From Clostridia bacterium (GTDB taxonomy: Bacteria; Bacillota; Clostridia; Acetivibrionales; DSM-2933): DNA of 64,000 nt. The DNA lies in NCBI GenBank assembly GCA_026416815.1, contig JAOAEJ010000067.1:62001-126000 (forward strand), written 5' to 3'. The notes beneath the pieces are model-generated. The model was not told the origin of the DNA. It was given only the letters and a program-made list of their open reading frames with translations, and searched no databases. Below are positions 33,938-43,574 of this stretch, in pieces (position 1 is the stretch's first letter; each line of letters starts with the position of its first letter). The position numbers and the translations under genes are program-made.

Positions 33938-34618
33938 TTGAATTTTTCCTTTTTATCTGAATATTATGTTTATTTCATAGAGGGTGCAAAAAACACAATT
34001 CTTTTAGCAGCATTTACAGTGTTGTTAGGAGTTATGCTGGGTATTATCCTTGCATTGATGAAAATATCCAGGAACCCTATATTGAAGGTTATATCTACTT
34101 CGTATATAGAATTTATAAGGGGAACTCCGTTGTTAGTGCAGATATATATAGTTTTCTTCGGCCTTCCTTATATAGGAATACATATTCCTGACGTTCCGTT
34201 CCTTGGGCAGGACTTTCCTCGGTTCATGGCGGGTGTTATAGCCCTTTCACTCAATAGCGGTGCTTATGTTGCTGAGATTATACGTGCCGGTATTCAAGCT
34301 ATAGACAAGGGGCAGATGGAAGCAGCACGGTCTTTGGGTATGTCCCACTATATGGCTATGAGGTATATAATACTCCCTCAAGCTATAAGGAACATACTTC
34401 CCGCTTTAGGTAATGAGTTTGTTGTGATAATAAAGGAATCATCTATCGTATCGGTCATAGGTATATCGGAATTAATGTTCAGTGCGGATACAGTGAAAGG
34501 TGTTACTTTCCAGCCATTTGAACCTTTGATTGTCGTAGCGGTAATATACTTTGTATTGACATTTACTATATCCAGATTGTTAGGTGTAGCTGAAAGGAGG
34601 ATGAGGGCCGGTGATTAA
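33938..34618 (+). CDS. Amino-acid ABC transporter permease
   Basis: This encodes 226 residues from TTG 33938, chosen because AAGGGG lies 8 bases upstream and the product then begins [20 protein letters not shown], typical of the family; GTG 33929 is the alternative. Five helices and the EAA loop [30 protein letters not shown] mark the His/Glu/Gln-type (HisM/GlnP) permeases. It forms the membrane channel with the ATPase whose gene overlaps its last 8 bases. Confidence 0.92.
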   Translation: MNFSFLSEYYVYFIEGAKNTILLAAFTVLLGVMLGIILALMKISRNPILKVISTSYIEFIRGTPLLVQIYIVFFGLPYIGIHIPDVPFLGQDFPRFMAGVIALSLNSGAYVAEIIRAGIQAIDKGQMEAARSLGMSHYMAMRYIILPQAIRNILPALGNEFVVIIKESSIVSVIGISELMFSADTVKGVTFQPFEPLIVVAVIYFVLTFTISRLLGVAERRMRAGD

Positions 34619-35333
34619 GGTAACGGGATTGGATAAAAAATTCGGTAAGCTGCATGTGCTTAACGGAATAGATATCGATATAAAAAAGGGTGAGGTAGTT
34701 GTTGTAATAGGCCCCAGCGGCTCGGGCAAAAGTACATTTTTGCGCTGCTTGAATCTCCTTGAGCATCCTACAGGCGGAGAGATAGTCTTCGAAGGGGTAT
34801 CTATAACAAGTAAACATAACGATATAAATAAGCAAAGGCAGAAGATGGGGATGGTATTCCAACAGTTCAACCTGTTCCCCCATATGACTGTGCTGCAAAA
34901 CATAACGCTAGCACCAAGGAAGCTTAAAAAGGTTTCGGAAGAGGAAGCAAACAAAATTGCATTGGATCTTCTGGAAAGAGTGGGCTTGGCAGATAAAGCG
35001 AAAAGCTATCCGGGACAGCTTTCCGGTGGGCAGAAGCAGAGAATAGCTATTGTAAGAGCCCTTGCCATGTCGCCCGATGTAATGCTCTTTGATGAGCCTA
35101 CGTCAGCCCTTGACCCTGAGATGGTAGGAGAGGTACTGGACGTAATGAAGAAGCTGGCTGCCGATGGAATGACAATGGTAGTAGTAACCCATGAAATGGG
35201 TTTCGCTCGCGAAGTAGGCACAAGGGTGCTGTTTATGGATGGGGGAAAAATTGCTGAGGAGGGTATACCTTCAGAAATTTTTGCTAATCCTAAAAATCCA
35301 AGGACAAAAGAGTTTTTGGGAAAAGTACTGTAA
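34611..35333 (+). CDS. Amino-acid ABC transporter ATP-binding protein (GlnQ-like)
   Basis: This encodes 240 residues: Walker [10 protein letters not shown] (about 32-40), Q-loop [15 protein letters not shown], signature LSGGQKQR, Walker [14 protein letters not shown] and switch VTHEM. All catalytic residues are intact. The start is GTG 34611, 8 bases inside the permease gene with AGGAGG upstream. It energises uptake of a polar amino acid. iadA follows only 13 bases after its stop, so dipeptide-derived or isoaspartyl substrates are an attractive possibility. Confidence 0.93.
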   Translation: MIKVTGLDKKFGKLHVLNGIDIDIKKGEVVVVIGPSGSGKSTFLRCLNLLEHPTGGEIVFEGVSITSKHNDINKQRQKMGMVFQQFNLFPHMTVLQNITLAPRKLKKVSEEEANKIALDLLERVGLADKAKSYPGQLSGGQKQRIAIVRALAMSPDVMLFDEPTSALDPEMVGEVLDVMKKLAADGMTMVVVTHEMGFAREVGTRVLFMDGGKIAEEGIPSEIFANPKNPRTKEFLGKVL

Positions 35334-35346
35334 GGCTGGTGATGCT

Positions 35347-36516
35347 ATGTTCACCTTGATAAGAGGTGCTTCGGTATATACTCCGGATTATATAGGTCAA
35401 AAAGATGTACTGATAGCCTTTGATAGAATCGCAGGTATAGGGGATTTTGATGACAGGCAATTTCCGGTGGAGCTGGAGGTAATAAACGCACAAGGGAAGC
35501 TTCTCATGCCCGGATTTATAGACCAGCATGTACATATAGCTGGTGGGGGTGGAGAAGGCGGTTTTTCTACCAGAACGCATGAGATACATGTATGCGATCT
35601 TGTAGAAAACGGTATTACAACTGTAATAGGAGTGTTGGGGACAGATGGTGTTACGAGAAGCCTTGAAGAATTGTACGCCAAGGCTAAAGCTTTGGAAGAG
35701 GAAGGCGTAACGGCATATATCTACTCCGGTTCCTATCAGATACCGGTAAAGACTTTTACAGGGAGTATACAAAGGGATATAGTACTTATAGATAAGGTTC
35801 TTGGTGTAGGTGAAATCGCACTATCTGATCACCGCTCCTTTCAGCCTACGGTGGATGAACTTGCAAGGATTGCTTCAGAGGCTAGAAACGGCGGCTTGAT
35901 TTCGGGAAAGCCGGGGGTGGTGCATCTTCATCTCGGAAACGATTCCAAAGGTCTGGAACTTGTTTTTAAGCTGGCTGAGGGTACTCCTATACCCATAAGG
36001 CAGTTTGTACCTAGCCATGTGAATAGAAAGGGCAGCTTGTTTAATCAAGCAATAAGGTTTGCCCATATGGGAGGTTTTATAGACCTTACAGCAGGGATGG
36101 AGCCGAAAAACTCTTTTGACGATTGTGTTCCTGTTTATATAGCCTTAAAACAGCTATTGGATTGCGGTGTAGACGATGGCAGCATAACTGTCAGCTCCGA
36201 CGGTAACGGGAGTATACCGGTTTTTGACAGTGACGGCGTACTGGTAAGCATAGAGGCGGGAAGCTGCAAGGTGCTGTTGGACGATATGCGGAAAGCTGTA
36301 TTTGAATATGGTGTTCCGTTGGATAAAGCATTAAAAACCGTTACGGTCAATCCTGCAAAGATGTTGCGTCTTGATGCCTTTAAGGGGGCGATATCTGTTG
36401 GAAAACATGCAGACATTGTATTAACTGATTCTGATTTGAATATAGAAAAGGTATTTGCAAAAGGTAAGGAAATGGTAGATTCAGGGAAGTACTATGGCAA
36501 AAATAGTATACGTTAA
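35347..36516 (+). CDS. iadA: Isoaspartyl dipeptidase (beta-aspartyl peptidase)
   Basis: This encodes 389 residues, the family length. Amidohydrolase metal ligands: DQHVHIAGGGGEGGF (HxH), GVGEIALSDHRS, HLHLGN, SHVNR and SSDGNGSIPVF with the catalytic Asp. The early GGGGEGGF glycine loop is specific to IadA. The enzyme cleaves beta-aspartyl dipeptides formed from damaged proteins. ATG 35347 begins 13 bases after the ABC ATPase stop; an in-frame extension to 35239 would lie inside that gene and is rejected. Co-transcription with an amino-acid importer suggests scavenging of isoaspartyl peptides. Confidence 0.92.
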   Translation: MFTLIRGASVYTPDYIGQKDVLIAFDRIAGIGDFDDRQFPVELEVINAQGKLLMPGFIDQHVHIAGGGGEGGFSTRTHEIHVCDLVENGITTVIGVLGTDGVTRSLEELYAKAKALEEEGVTAYIYSGSYQIPVKTFTGSIQRDIVLIDKVLGVGEIALSDHRSFQPTVDELARIASEARNGGLISGKPGVVHLHLGNDSKGLELVFKLAEGTPIPIRQFVPSHVNRKGSLFNQAIRFAHMGGFIDLTAGMEPKNSFDDCVPVYIALKQLLDCGVDDGSITVSSDGNGSIPVFDSDGVLVSIEAGSCKVLLDDMRKAVFEYGVPLDKALKTVTVNPAKMLRLDAFKGAISVGKHADIVLTDSDLNIEKVFAKGKEMVDSGKYYGKNSIR

Positions 36517-36524
36517 GAGTGGAT

Positions 36525-36552
36525 GGCTGTCTTTAGGGATAGCCAATTTTTT
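36525..36552 (+). terminator. Terminator after iadA
   Basis: GGCTGTC / GATAGCC stem with a small loop, then AATTTTTT. Confidence 0.8.
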
Positions 36553-36617
36553 ATATCTCAAAATGGTATTTTCTGGGCCGTAATTAGCCTTATTTGGAAT
36601 GTTACCTTGAAGGTAAA

Positions 36618-36992
36618 CTGTCTATAGCAGTGCTTTCGGCATAATATTTTATCAACTGTTGACCGAAAGGCCCCTTTCGAAGGAGGCGATATTAATTCTA
36701 TACTTCACCAGCATATCGCCAGGATACCAAGGAATCCAGCGAAGTTAAATCCTGAAATACCGCCAGTGCTTGAAAAAATTATATTGAAACTTCTACAGCA
36801 GGAGCCTGAAGGACGATATCAGAGTGCGGAAGGCTTACTGAGTGATCTTGATATTCAAGGAAATGAGTAGCTGTGTTTTCTAAGAATGCATGCAGTGACG
36901 ACACATTAGTAAAGGCAGCGGACATGGCTTTGTATGCCTCTAAGCAAGGTGGTAGAAACAGAGTAACCGTAGCTGATAAAAATATAGAATAA
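36618..36992 (+). pseudogene. Relic of a multidomain Ser/Thr kinase - GGDEF protein
   Basis: Three fragments in line: AFGIIFYQLLTERP (about 36632-36673), the end of a kinase C-lobe; after a frameshift near 36670, APFEGGDINSILHQHIARI ... LKLLQQEPEGRYQSAEGLLSDL to TAG 36870; then DTLVKAADMALYASKQGGRNRV (about 36900-36970), the last 30 residues of a GGDEF domain. In intact proteins of this type the kinase leads into a large AAA/GAF region and ends in GGDEF, so some thousands of bases have been deleted. No start codon remains. GGDEF genes lie 5 kb further on, but the fragment is not an obvious copy of them. Confidence 0.7.
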
Positions 36993-37108
36993 AATAAAGA
37001 ATAATTCAGACATTGTTAAAAAATGAACGTAAATTTGTATGGAAGAAACAACTGGTTTAAACTCAGTAATTTTATTAAAATAACACTTTATGGAGGGTAG
37101 AAGCAAGT

Positions 37109-40100
37109 ATGCAGATTTTCACACGGTTTTCTTTAAAAAATACACTGGTAATATTTATGATTATAGCCATGATAGTAGGAGGGGGCATATATTCCTCAAG
37201 CTCAATAATGACAGAGTTAATGCCCAATATTAATTTTCCTATTATTACGGTAGTAACTGTATACCCTGGGGCAGCACCGGAGGATATTGCGGAAAGCATA
37301 TCAAGGCCCATACAGAAGGCTGTATCGGGGATACAGGGTGTAACAAGAGTAAATACGACTTCTAACGAAAATATTTCGCTTGTTATGATTCGTTTCGGAT
37401 TCTCAAAGGACATGGATAAGGCTGAGCGGGAGATACAAGATGCAGTAAATAAAATAAAAGTTCCCGATAAGTCACAAAAACCTATTATATCAAGAATAAG
37501 CTACAATGGTATTCCCGTTGTTACATACTCGGTATCGGGAGGAAAGGACGAAAACGAGCTTTCAAAGCTTATTAAGGATAAAGTTCAACCCAACCTTACC
37601 GGAATAAAGGGTGTAGGGAGCGTAAACGTAAGTGGAGTATACGATAAGAGCATATACATTAAGGTCAATGAGAGTAAGCTGAAGGAAAAAGGGGTTACCC
37701 TGCAGGACGTACAGCAGGCTTTAGCAGCAAATGATATATCGTTCCCAACGGGTACTGTTGATATAACCGGCCAAACCATGCCTGTAAGGGTAAGTAGAGA
37801 AATAGCAAACCTGAATGATATAAAATCCATACCTATAATAGTACTCCCCAACACAGCAAAGATTATGGGAGACAGTATGGGTAAGTTTGGCGAAGCCATC
37901 ACAGGTGTATACAGTGCTGTAGGCGAGATGGGCAAGGGTATGAGTGAAATGGGCAAAGGAATGGGTGAGATGGGTAAAATGGTTGGAACCAATACCCAGG
38001 CCGTTGCTATGGTTTCGGGCATCCAAAAGCTGCAATCCCTTATACTAAGCCAACAGGCAATTCTAAGCAATCCAACTTCCACTGCAGCAGACAGGGCGAA
38101 AGCACAGGAAACCATAAAGGTTGCCAGCCAACAGGTTACTCAACTCCAGAGTAGTCTAGACGCATTGCTCAGCAAATCAATGCAGGCAGCTAATGCGGCA
38201 GGAGGGGCGGGTTCATCATCCACGAAGCTGCAGCCTGGACAGTCAAGCCAAATGAATCCATCTCAGGGTGCTGTAACTAAAAATACAGGTGCCCCCAAAA
38301 ATGATGAGAATACACTAAAAATTACAACTGTAGCCTTAAGTGAAGTTGCCGATATACTGGAAGAAAACCCTGAGGTCATGTCGTACTCAAGATCAAACAG
38401 CAAGCCTACGGTAATACTTAGTATATATAAAACTGACGATGCAAATGCAGTACAGCTTGCTAATGATGTTGAATCAAAGATTAAAGATATACAGACTGCC
38501 AATAGTGAGCTTAAAATAAACAAAATATATGATACCTCTAAGATGATAACCGACTCTATAAATGGAATGCTCAAGGAAGGATTGCTCGGAGCCCTTTTTG
38601 CAATTATAGTAATAGCATTGTTCCTAAGAGATATTAGGGCTACAGTTATAGCAATCGTTTCAATACCTCTTTCCATATTAATTGCGCTAATCCTGCTGCC
38701 AAGGTTCAATATAACACTCAATATAATGTCCCTAAGCGGTATGGCGGTAGCAGTAGGACGTATTGTGGATGACTCCATAGTTGTCATAGAGAACATTTAC
38801 AGAAGACTGCAAAGACGTAAATCACCAAATGAGGAAATTGTGGAAGATGCCACAGGCGAGGTTTCATCGGCAATAACCTCCTCTACAATTACAACGGTAG
38901 CGGTATTCCTACCCCTGGGTATGGTTGGCGGTATGGTAGGTAAGATATTTGCACCCTTTGCATTAACGGTTGTAATATGTATATTGGCTTCCCTTTTAGT
39001 AGCTGTAACCGTTGTTCCTTTAATGGGCAAATTCATGCTGTTAAAGAGGCCGCCAAAGCACAAGGAACACGTAAGTAGAATTGAAGAAGCATATAAGAAT
39101 ATCCTTTCCTTCGCACTGTCGCATAAAGCGATGGTAGTTATACTATCATTAGTGCTTATAGCATCCTCGGTTGCACTTGTTTCAAGGGTGGGCATACAAT
39201 TCCTTCCTGCTGACAAGACCAAGACTATAAGTGCGAAGCTGACAATGCCGCCGGGCACTTCCCTTAAATTGACTGATAATGAAGTGGCGAAATTTGAGGA
39301 GCACCTTGTAAATAAGGCCGATGTAGAAACTGTTACGAGTTCGGTGGGCGATACAAGCGGAAGTGGATCGTTTATGGGTGCATTACAGGGAACAAACCAG
39401 GCAAACCTTACTATAATTTTAAAAGAGGAAGCGGACCCAGACAAAGCTCTTGCTGATATTAAGGGTAAGGCAAAAGCCCTTGAGAACAATAAAGCAAAGT
39501 GGTTGGTTACACCTATGAGCAATTTCGGCACTCAAGAAAACCTTGAAATTGTAGTAAACGGCGAAAATATAGATGATATAAAGGCAGCGGCGGATACTAT
39601 AACCGGTAAGCTGAAAGATGTAAAAGTACTTTCAAACCTTACAAACAATCTGTCGGAGAAAAAGCCTGAAATATCTATAAAGGTTGACAGTAAGAAAGCT
39701 GCAGATAAGGGATTAAACCCAATATTTGTAGCGGGAATCGTAAGAAGTGTGCTTAATTATGATAAAGTAACTACTGTTGAAAATAATGGTAAGAGCATTG
39801 ACGTTATGTTGGGTCTTGAGAAGAGTGACTTAAACAGTGTTGAAAAAGTTCAAAACCTCGAGCTTAAGGGTATGGCAGGTACAGTACTGCTTAAGGATAT
39901 TGCGGAGGTATCGGTGCAAGATGGACCTGTGAGTATTTCTGAAAGAGATGGAAAGAGATTTGCTTCTATTTCCGCAGATATTACTGCAAAGGATACTGCT
40001 AAGGTGGTAACCGAGGTCACAGATAAGATAAAGGAAATAGAGTCAACATTTAAGCCCGGGGTAACATACACCGTAGGTGGAAGTGTTGACGACATAAATG

Positions 40101-40642
40101 AAAGTTTCTCACAAATGGGAATGGCAATGCTTGCTGCGATATTCCTGGTATTCATAACTATGGTTCTGGCGTTCAAGGAAGGAACTGCACCGCTTGCAAT
40201 ATTGTTCTCACTGCCTTTTGCGGCTGTAGGAGCATTGTTTGCGTTGGTAATTACAAATCAACCGCTCACAATGTCGGGGCTTGTGGGGCTGCTCATGCTC
40301 ATAGGTATAGTTGTTACAAATGCTATAGTGCTTATTGATAGAGTCCAGACCAATAGGTCAAAGGGGATGGAAATGTCGGAGGCACTCCTTGAGGCAGGTG
40401 CTGTGAGGCTAAGACCGATAATTATGACTGCAGCAGCTACTGTAATGGCACTCATTCCTCTTGCACTCGGATTCTCAGAAGGTGCACTAATATCTAAAGA
40501 ACTGGGTGTGGTAGTTATAGGTGGTTTGACTTTATCTACAATCCTGACTCTTGTAATAGTGCCGGTTGCATATAGCATCCTTGAAGGCATTAAAGACAGG
40601 GTGATGAAGGGAAAAAGCAATGAAATTACTACTGCCCAATAG
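37109..40642 (+). CDS. RND family efflux transporter (HAE1/SwrC-like)
   Basis: This 1177-residue protein is about 100 longer than SwrC. One N-terminal helix, porter domain, helices 2-6 (from about 490), second porter domain and helices 8-12. Recognised motifs: PEDIAESISRPIQKAVSGIQGV, GRIVDDSIVVIENIYRRL (proton relay region) and LVGLLMLIGIVVTNAIVLIDR. Between about residues 247 and 398 is an inserted low-complexity region with EMGKGM heptads, a Gln-rich helix and a Ser/Gln/Pro linker, absent from AcrB. It uses the proton gradient to export lipids, surfactants or drugs. GGAGGG precedes ATG 37109. No adaptor (MFP) gene adjoins. Confidence 0.92.
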   Translation: MQIFTRFSLKNTLVIFMIIAMIVGGGIYSSSSIMTELMPNINFPIITVVTVYPGAAPEDIAESISRPIQKAVSGIQGVTRVNTTSNENISLVMIRFGFSKDMDKAEREIQDAVNKIKVPDKSQKPIISRISYNGIPVVTYSVSGGKDENELSKLIKDKVQPNLTGIKGVGSVNVSGVYDKSIYIKVNESKLKEKGVTLQDVQQALAANDISFPTGTVDITGQTMPVRVSREIANLNDIKSIPIIVLPNTAKIMGDSMGKFGEAITGVYSAVGEMGKGMSEMGKGMGEMGKMVGTNTQAVAMVSGIQKLQSLILSQQAILSNPTSTAADRAKAQETIKVASQQVTQLQSSLDALLSKSMQAANAAGGAGSSSTKLQPGQSSQMNPSQGAVTKNTGAPKNDENTLKITTVALSEVADILEENPEVMSYSRSNSKPTVILSIYKTDDANAVQLANDVESKIKDIQTANSELKINKIYDTSKMITDSINGMLKEGLLGALFAIIVIALFLRDIRATVIAIVSIPLSILIALILLPRFNITLNIMSLSGMAVAVGRIVDDSIVVIENIYRRLQRRKSPNEEIVEDATGEVSSAITSSTITTVAVFLPLGMVGGMVGKIFAPFALTVVICILASLLVAVTVVPLMGKFMLLKRPPKHKEHVSRIEEAYKNILSFALSHKAMVVILSLVLIASSVALVSRVGIQFLPADKTKTISAKLTMPPGTSLKLTDNEVAKFEEHLVNKADVETVTSSVGDTSGSGSFMGALQGTNQANLTIILKEEADPDKALADIKGKAKALENNKAKWLVTPMSNFGTQENLEIVVNGENIDDIKAAADTITGKLKDVKVLSNLTNNLSEKKPEISIKVDSKKAADKGLNPIFVAGIVRSVLNYDKVTTVENNGKSIDVMLGLEKSDLNSVEKVQNLELKGMAGTVLLKDIAEVSVQDGPVSISERDGKRFASISADITAKDTAKVVTEVTDKIKEIESTFKPGVTYTVGGSVDDINESFSQMGMAMLAAIFLVFITMVLAFKEGTAPLAILFSLPFAAVGALFALVITNQPLTMSGLVGLLMLIGIVVTNAIVLIDRVQTNRSKGMEMSEALLEAGAVRLRPIIMTAAATVMALIPLALGFSEGALISKELGVVVIGGLTLSTILTLVIVPVAYSILEGIKDRVMKGKSNEITTAQ

Positions 40643-40690
40643 TTTTTTCTTATAAATTTAGTATAAATATGAAGTGATACATCAAAAGAA

Positions 40691-40732
40691 AAATGTCCTA
40701 TCCTTTCAAAAAGGGTAGGACATTTTTTTTGA
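40691..40732 (+). terminator. Terminator after the RND gene
   Basis: AAATGTCCTA / TAGGACATTT stem, with an inner TCCTTT/AAAGGG stem, then a run of eight T. Confidence 0.9.
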
Positions 40733-40844
40733 TTAAATAAATGTAAAGCAAAATTTTGAATAATACCTAACTTTTATCTCAAAACAAAAAAATTAACTCA
40801 TATAAAAACAAATAAACTGAGCAGAATAATGCTGGGGTGATAAA

Positions 40845-41558
40845 ATGAAAATGAAGTCCACAAAAATTACAGCAGTGGCTCTAGGATTGTGTATGTGTAT
40901 AATCCCATTAAGCGGTTGTGCTCTTACGGGAAAAAATACTCAGAGGCCTAATCAGAATCAGAATATGAGTATGAATACTCCGCAAAACAATCGTAACCTA
41001 TTAGGTGAGAACATACAGGGTACAGACCCTAATGCAGGAGCACCGCGTGGAGGAACTTTGCTAGGTGGAAACCAACATGCAGGCTCAGGTAATAACCCAC
41101 CTGATACTGTAGGTGCCGCACCTACTCCAGGGACAGGGACGGGGAACGTTCTTCTAGCTCCATCACCGGCTCCAAATGGGAATCTCGGAATGAACAGGCT
41201 AAACCAACAATTACAGCAGCCGGTAAGAAGCTTTGATGGGCGAAGAGCAGCTAACATACGTAATGACCTTAATACAATTAATGGACTCAACAGAGTAAAT
41301 GCAATAGTGAATGGTGGTACTGCTCTTATCAGCTATCAACCGGGAGAGGGAATGAGAGATGCAAATGCAGCAAAGGATACCATCATAAAGAGGGTAAAAC
41401 GGATTGATAATACCATTACCGATGTAGTTGTCAGTAACTCACCGGACGTAATGGGCAAAATGGATCAGCTATCAAAGGATATAATAAAAAACAGGCCGAT
41501 GGATGATCTAAACAATAATTTTGATAAGATTGTGCAGACTGCAAAATCTGCACGATAA
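40845..41558 (+). CDS. YhcN/YlaJ-family sporulation lipoprotein
   Basis: This encodes 237 residues: lipoprotein signal with LSGC (Cys about 25), a disordered Asn/Gly/Pro-rich region (about 30-125), then a C-terminal alpha/beta domain (NDLNTINGLNRVNAIVNGGTALISY ... VKRIDNTITDVVVSNSP) typical of YhcN/YlaJ lipoproteins found at the inner spore membrane of bacilli and clostridia. It is likely made during sporulation and involved in spore or germination functions. ATG 40845 follows GGGG. It is a single-gene unit closed by a bidirectional terminator. Confidence 0.85.
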   Translation: MKMKSTKITAVALGLCMCIIPLSGCALTGKNTQRPNQNQNMSMNTPQNNRNLLGENIQGTDPNAGAPRGGTLLGGNQHAGSGNNPPDTVGAAPTPGTGTGNVLLAPSPAPNGNLGMNRLNQQLQQPVRSFDGRRAANIRNDLNTINGLNRVNAIVNGGTALISYQPGEGMRDANAAKDTIIKRVKRIDNTITDVVVSNSPDVMGKMDQLSKDIIKNRPMDDLNNNFDKIVQTAKSAR

Positions 41559-41570
41559 TAAGCAGAAAAG

Positions 41571-41606
41571 GCTGCAAGATGAATAGAATTCTTGCAGCTT
41601 TTTAAT
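41571..41606. terminator. Bidirectional terminator between the lipoprotein and GGDEF genes
   Basis: GCTGCAAGA / TCTTGCAGC stem with T-rich sequence on the + side (TTTTTAAT) and CCTTTTC on the - side. Confidence 0.85.
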
Positions 41607-41655
41607 AAAGAAATATTATTATACGAAATAAAGTTAATACCTCTAATAGGAGATA

Positions 41656-41675
41656 AAACTCTTACAAGGCACTAG
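41656..41675 (-). repeat. Family A repeat end fragment
   Basis: On the minus strand CTAGTGCCTTGTAAGAG matches the left end of the 107-bp repeat; only about 20 bases remain. The TAG stop codon of the GGDEF gene lies in its CTAG. Confidence 0.65.
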
Positions 41676-43369
41676 CCTGTTTGTTCTAGAGTTCGGATTT
41701 CATTATAGTGGGTTACTTTGTTGCGGCCTTGCTCTTTAGAGTAATAAAGTGCTTCATCAGCCTTATCAATCAATACCTCAGGATGACACGGCAAATCAAC
41801 AGAGGGATAGCTAATTACTCCGGCGCTGATGGTAACTTTACCGAGGCAGTTACCTTTATATTCGTAAGTTTGATTTTCAATCACCCGACGGAGTGTTTCG
41901 GCTAACTCAAGAGCACTGTCTTCGCGATATCCCTTTAAAAGTATAGCAAATTCTTCACCCCCATACCTGGCTACTATAGAGTTTTTACAGCAGCTAGATT
42001 TAAGGGTTCTTGATACGCTTGACAATACATAGTCCCCTGCTAAATGACCATATTTATCATTAAACAGCTTAAACTTGTCGATATCAACAATAATGAGAGA
42101 ATAGGGAAGGCTATCCCTATTATTGGAGCATAACTCCGACAGTGTGTTAACAAAATAAGAATGATTGTACAATCCTGTAAGCCCATCAGTACTTGATTTG
42201 ATGTACATTGCATTGTATTCGTTTATCATGTCGACAGAAATATTTATAAGAAAAATAATTATCACATATCCATTCAGGTAAAACCCTATGGCTGGTATTT
42301 CACCTTTCAAAGAGTAATATATGTCGTGCCCCATAAAAAGGGTAAGTAGGAGAGTCCCGATAAGAAGTCTTATAATAGAATGCTTTCTTACAATAAAAAC
42401 CTTTATACATAAGAAGGCGTAATATACCAGTGTAATCTCAACACTAAGAAGATATTTGGTGCGGAACAGTGAATATTGCAATAAATCCTGTGTAAATGCA
42501 GCACCTAGCAATGAGATCACAGCCAGCAATGAAAATACTATTTTTTCCCACTTGTGGATTTTTACATCTAAGAATTCCTTTAAAAATGGCAAGAAAACAA
42601 AGCACGCCAGATAAAGTGAAGTAAAAACAATTTTTTGATATAAGCTGTATGAAATTGGCAGAGTATATATAAAATAATTGGTATAATATATTGCTATTAA
42701 TATACATACTAACGAGAAATAGAAATGTTTCTTTGAGACCTGACTCTTGTGGTAGAATATAAAGAAAAATATGGATATACCTACCAAAAAAAAGCACAGA
42801 GACATATATGAGTTTACCACAAAGGAATTAAAAAATTGTACTTTCTCTTGGACCCTCTTATCAGTGTCGAAATACAACTTCTCTGCAGACCCGTATTCAA
42901 AGGCACAGTAAGTTTTGATAGCCAAGACGTTATTTTGATTATACTGTATCAGTGCAGTAGGAATATAGTAGGCGTTTTTTCTATTCCAGTCACAAAAATA
43001 GTGTTTGGGACTATTAAGACTTCTGCCCACCAAATGCCCGTTGAAGTATACTTCAAAATTAGTAAGGCTTCCGGTATATAACATTAAATCCGTACCTTTA
43101 TAGTCGGAAGGTATAACAAAATTTTTACGAAACCATACTGTACGGTTTTGTTTTTCCGCACTATTTTCGATAGTTTTGCGTTGTATAGTATCGTTTGCCC
43201 ATTTAGAATCATCGAATTCTTTAAGCAAATAAGATGGGCTATCACTAAAGCTATACTTCCATAATCCATCCAACCCTATTGCAGGGTTATCGGCATAAAC
43301 AGGTTGTACAAGGAAGATAAATATATATGCAAGTAAGAACAGAACAGCGCGCAATTGAAGTTTGAGCAT
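41672..43369 (-). CDS. Membrane diguanylate cyclase-like protein with jelly-roll sensor, paralogue 1
   Basis: This encodes 565 residues. Signal/anchor (about 8-25); extracellular Gal-binding-like beta domain (about 30-165: LDGLWKYSF, NRTVWFRKNF, FEVYFNGHLVGRS, DWNRKNAYYIP, VLAIKTYCAFEYGSAE), the fold seen in glycoside hydrolase family 2 N-termini; seven helices (about 185-390) like 7TMR-DISM sensors; cytoplasmic GGDEF (about 400-555) with intact RYGGEEF and DIDKFKLFNDKYGH. The RxxD inhibitory site before GGEEF is replaced by CKNS. It should make c-di-GMP in response to an external, possibly carbohydrate, ligand. Two more copies follow upstream. Its stop codon lies in a repeat end. Confidence 0.85.
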   Translation of the reverse strand: MLKLQLRAVLFLLAYIFIFLVQPVYADNPAIGLDGLWKYSFSDSPSYLLKEFDDSKWANDTIQRKTIENSAEKQNRTVWFRKNFVIPSDYKGTDLMLYTGSLTNFEVYFNGHLVGRSLNSPKHYFCDWNRKNAYYIPTALIQYNQNNVLAIKTYCAFEYGSAEKLYFDTDKRVQEKVQFFNSFVVNSYMSLCFFLVGISIFFFIFYHKSQVSKKHFYFSLVCILIAIYYTNYFIYTLPISYSLYQKIVFTSLYLACFVFLPFLKEFLDVKIHKWEKIVFSLLAVISLLGAAFTQDLLQYSLFRTKYLLSVEITLVYYAFLCIKVFIVRKHSIIRLLIGTLLLTLFMGHDIYYSLKGEIPAIGFYLNGYVIIIFLINISVDMINEYNAMYIKSSTDGLTGLYNHSYFVNTLSELCSNNRDSLPYSLIIVDIDKFKLFNDKYGHLAGDYVLSSVSRTLKSSCCKNSIVARYGGEEFAILLKGYREDSALELAETLRRVIENQTYEYKGNCLGKVTISAGVISYPSVDLPCHPEVLIDKADEALYYSKEQGRNKVTHYNEIRTLEQTG

Positions 43370-43520
43370 AGAGTTCTCCTAGCTATAATATTACAAATTA
43401 TGAGGAATAATAACAATTATCCATCTATTCTAATTATATTTTGACTGGATAAAAAAAGCAATATGGTAGAATTAGAGTTATAAACTTAAATTTGGTTCTA
43501 TTTAAAAGTTAAGAAGATAG

Positions 43521-43557
43521 CGCTAAGAGCAATGGGGTTGACTCATTGCTCTTAGCG
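43521..43557. terminator. Strong hairpin between GGDEF genes 1 and 2
   Basis: A perfect 14-base stem CGCTAAGAGCAATG / CATTGCTCTTAGCG. The U-tract is poor (CTATCTTCTT on the minus strand), but its position 3' of the gene fits termination. Confidence 0.65.
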
Positions 43558-43574
43558 TTAAGGATTGTATAAAA

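Noticed and set aside
38797-39531. 244-codon minus-strand ORF and others inside the RND gene
   Set aside because: Antisense of a well-supported transporter; low-complexity and without domains.
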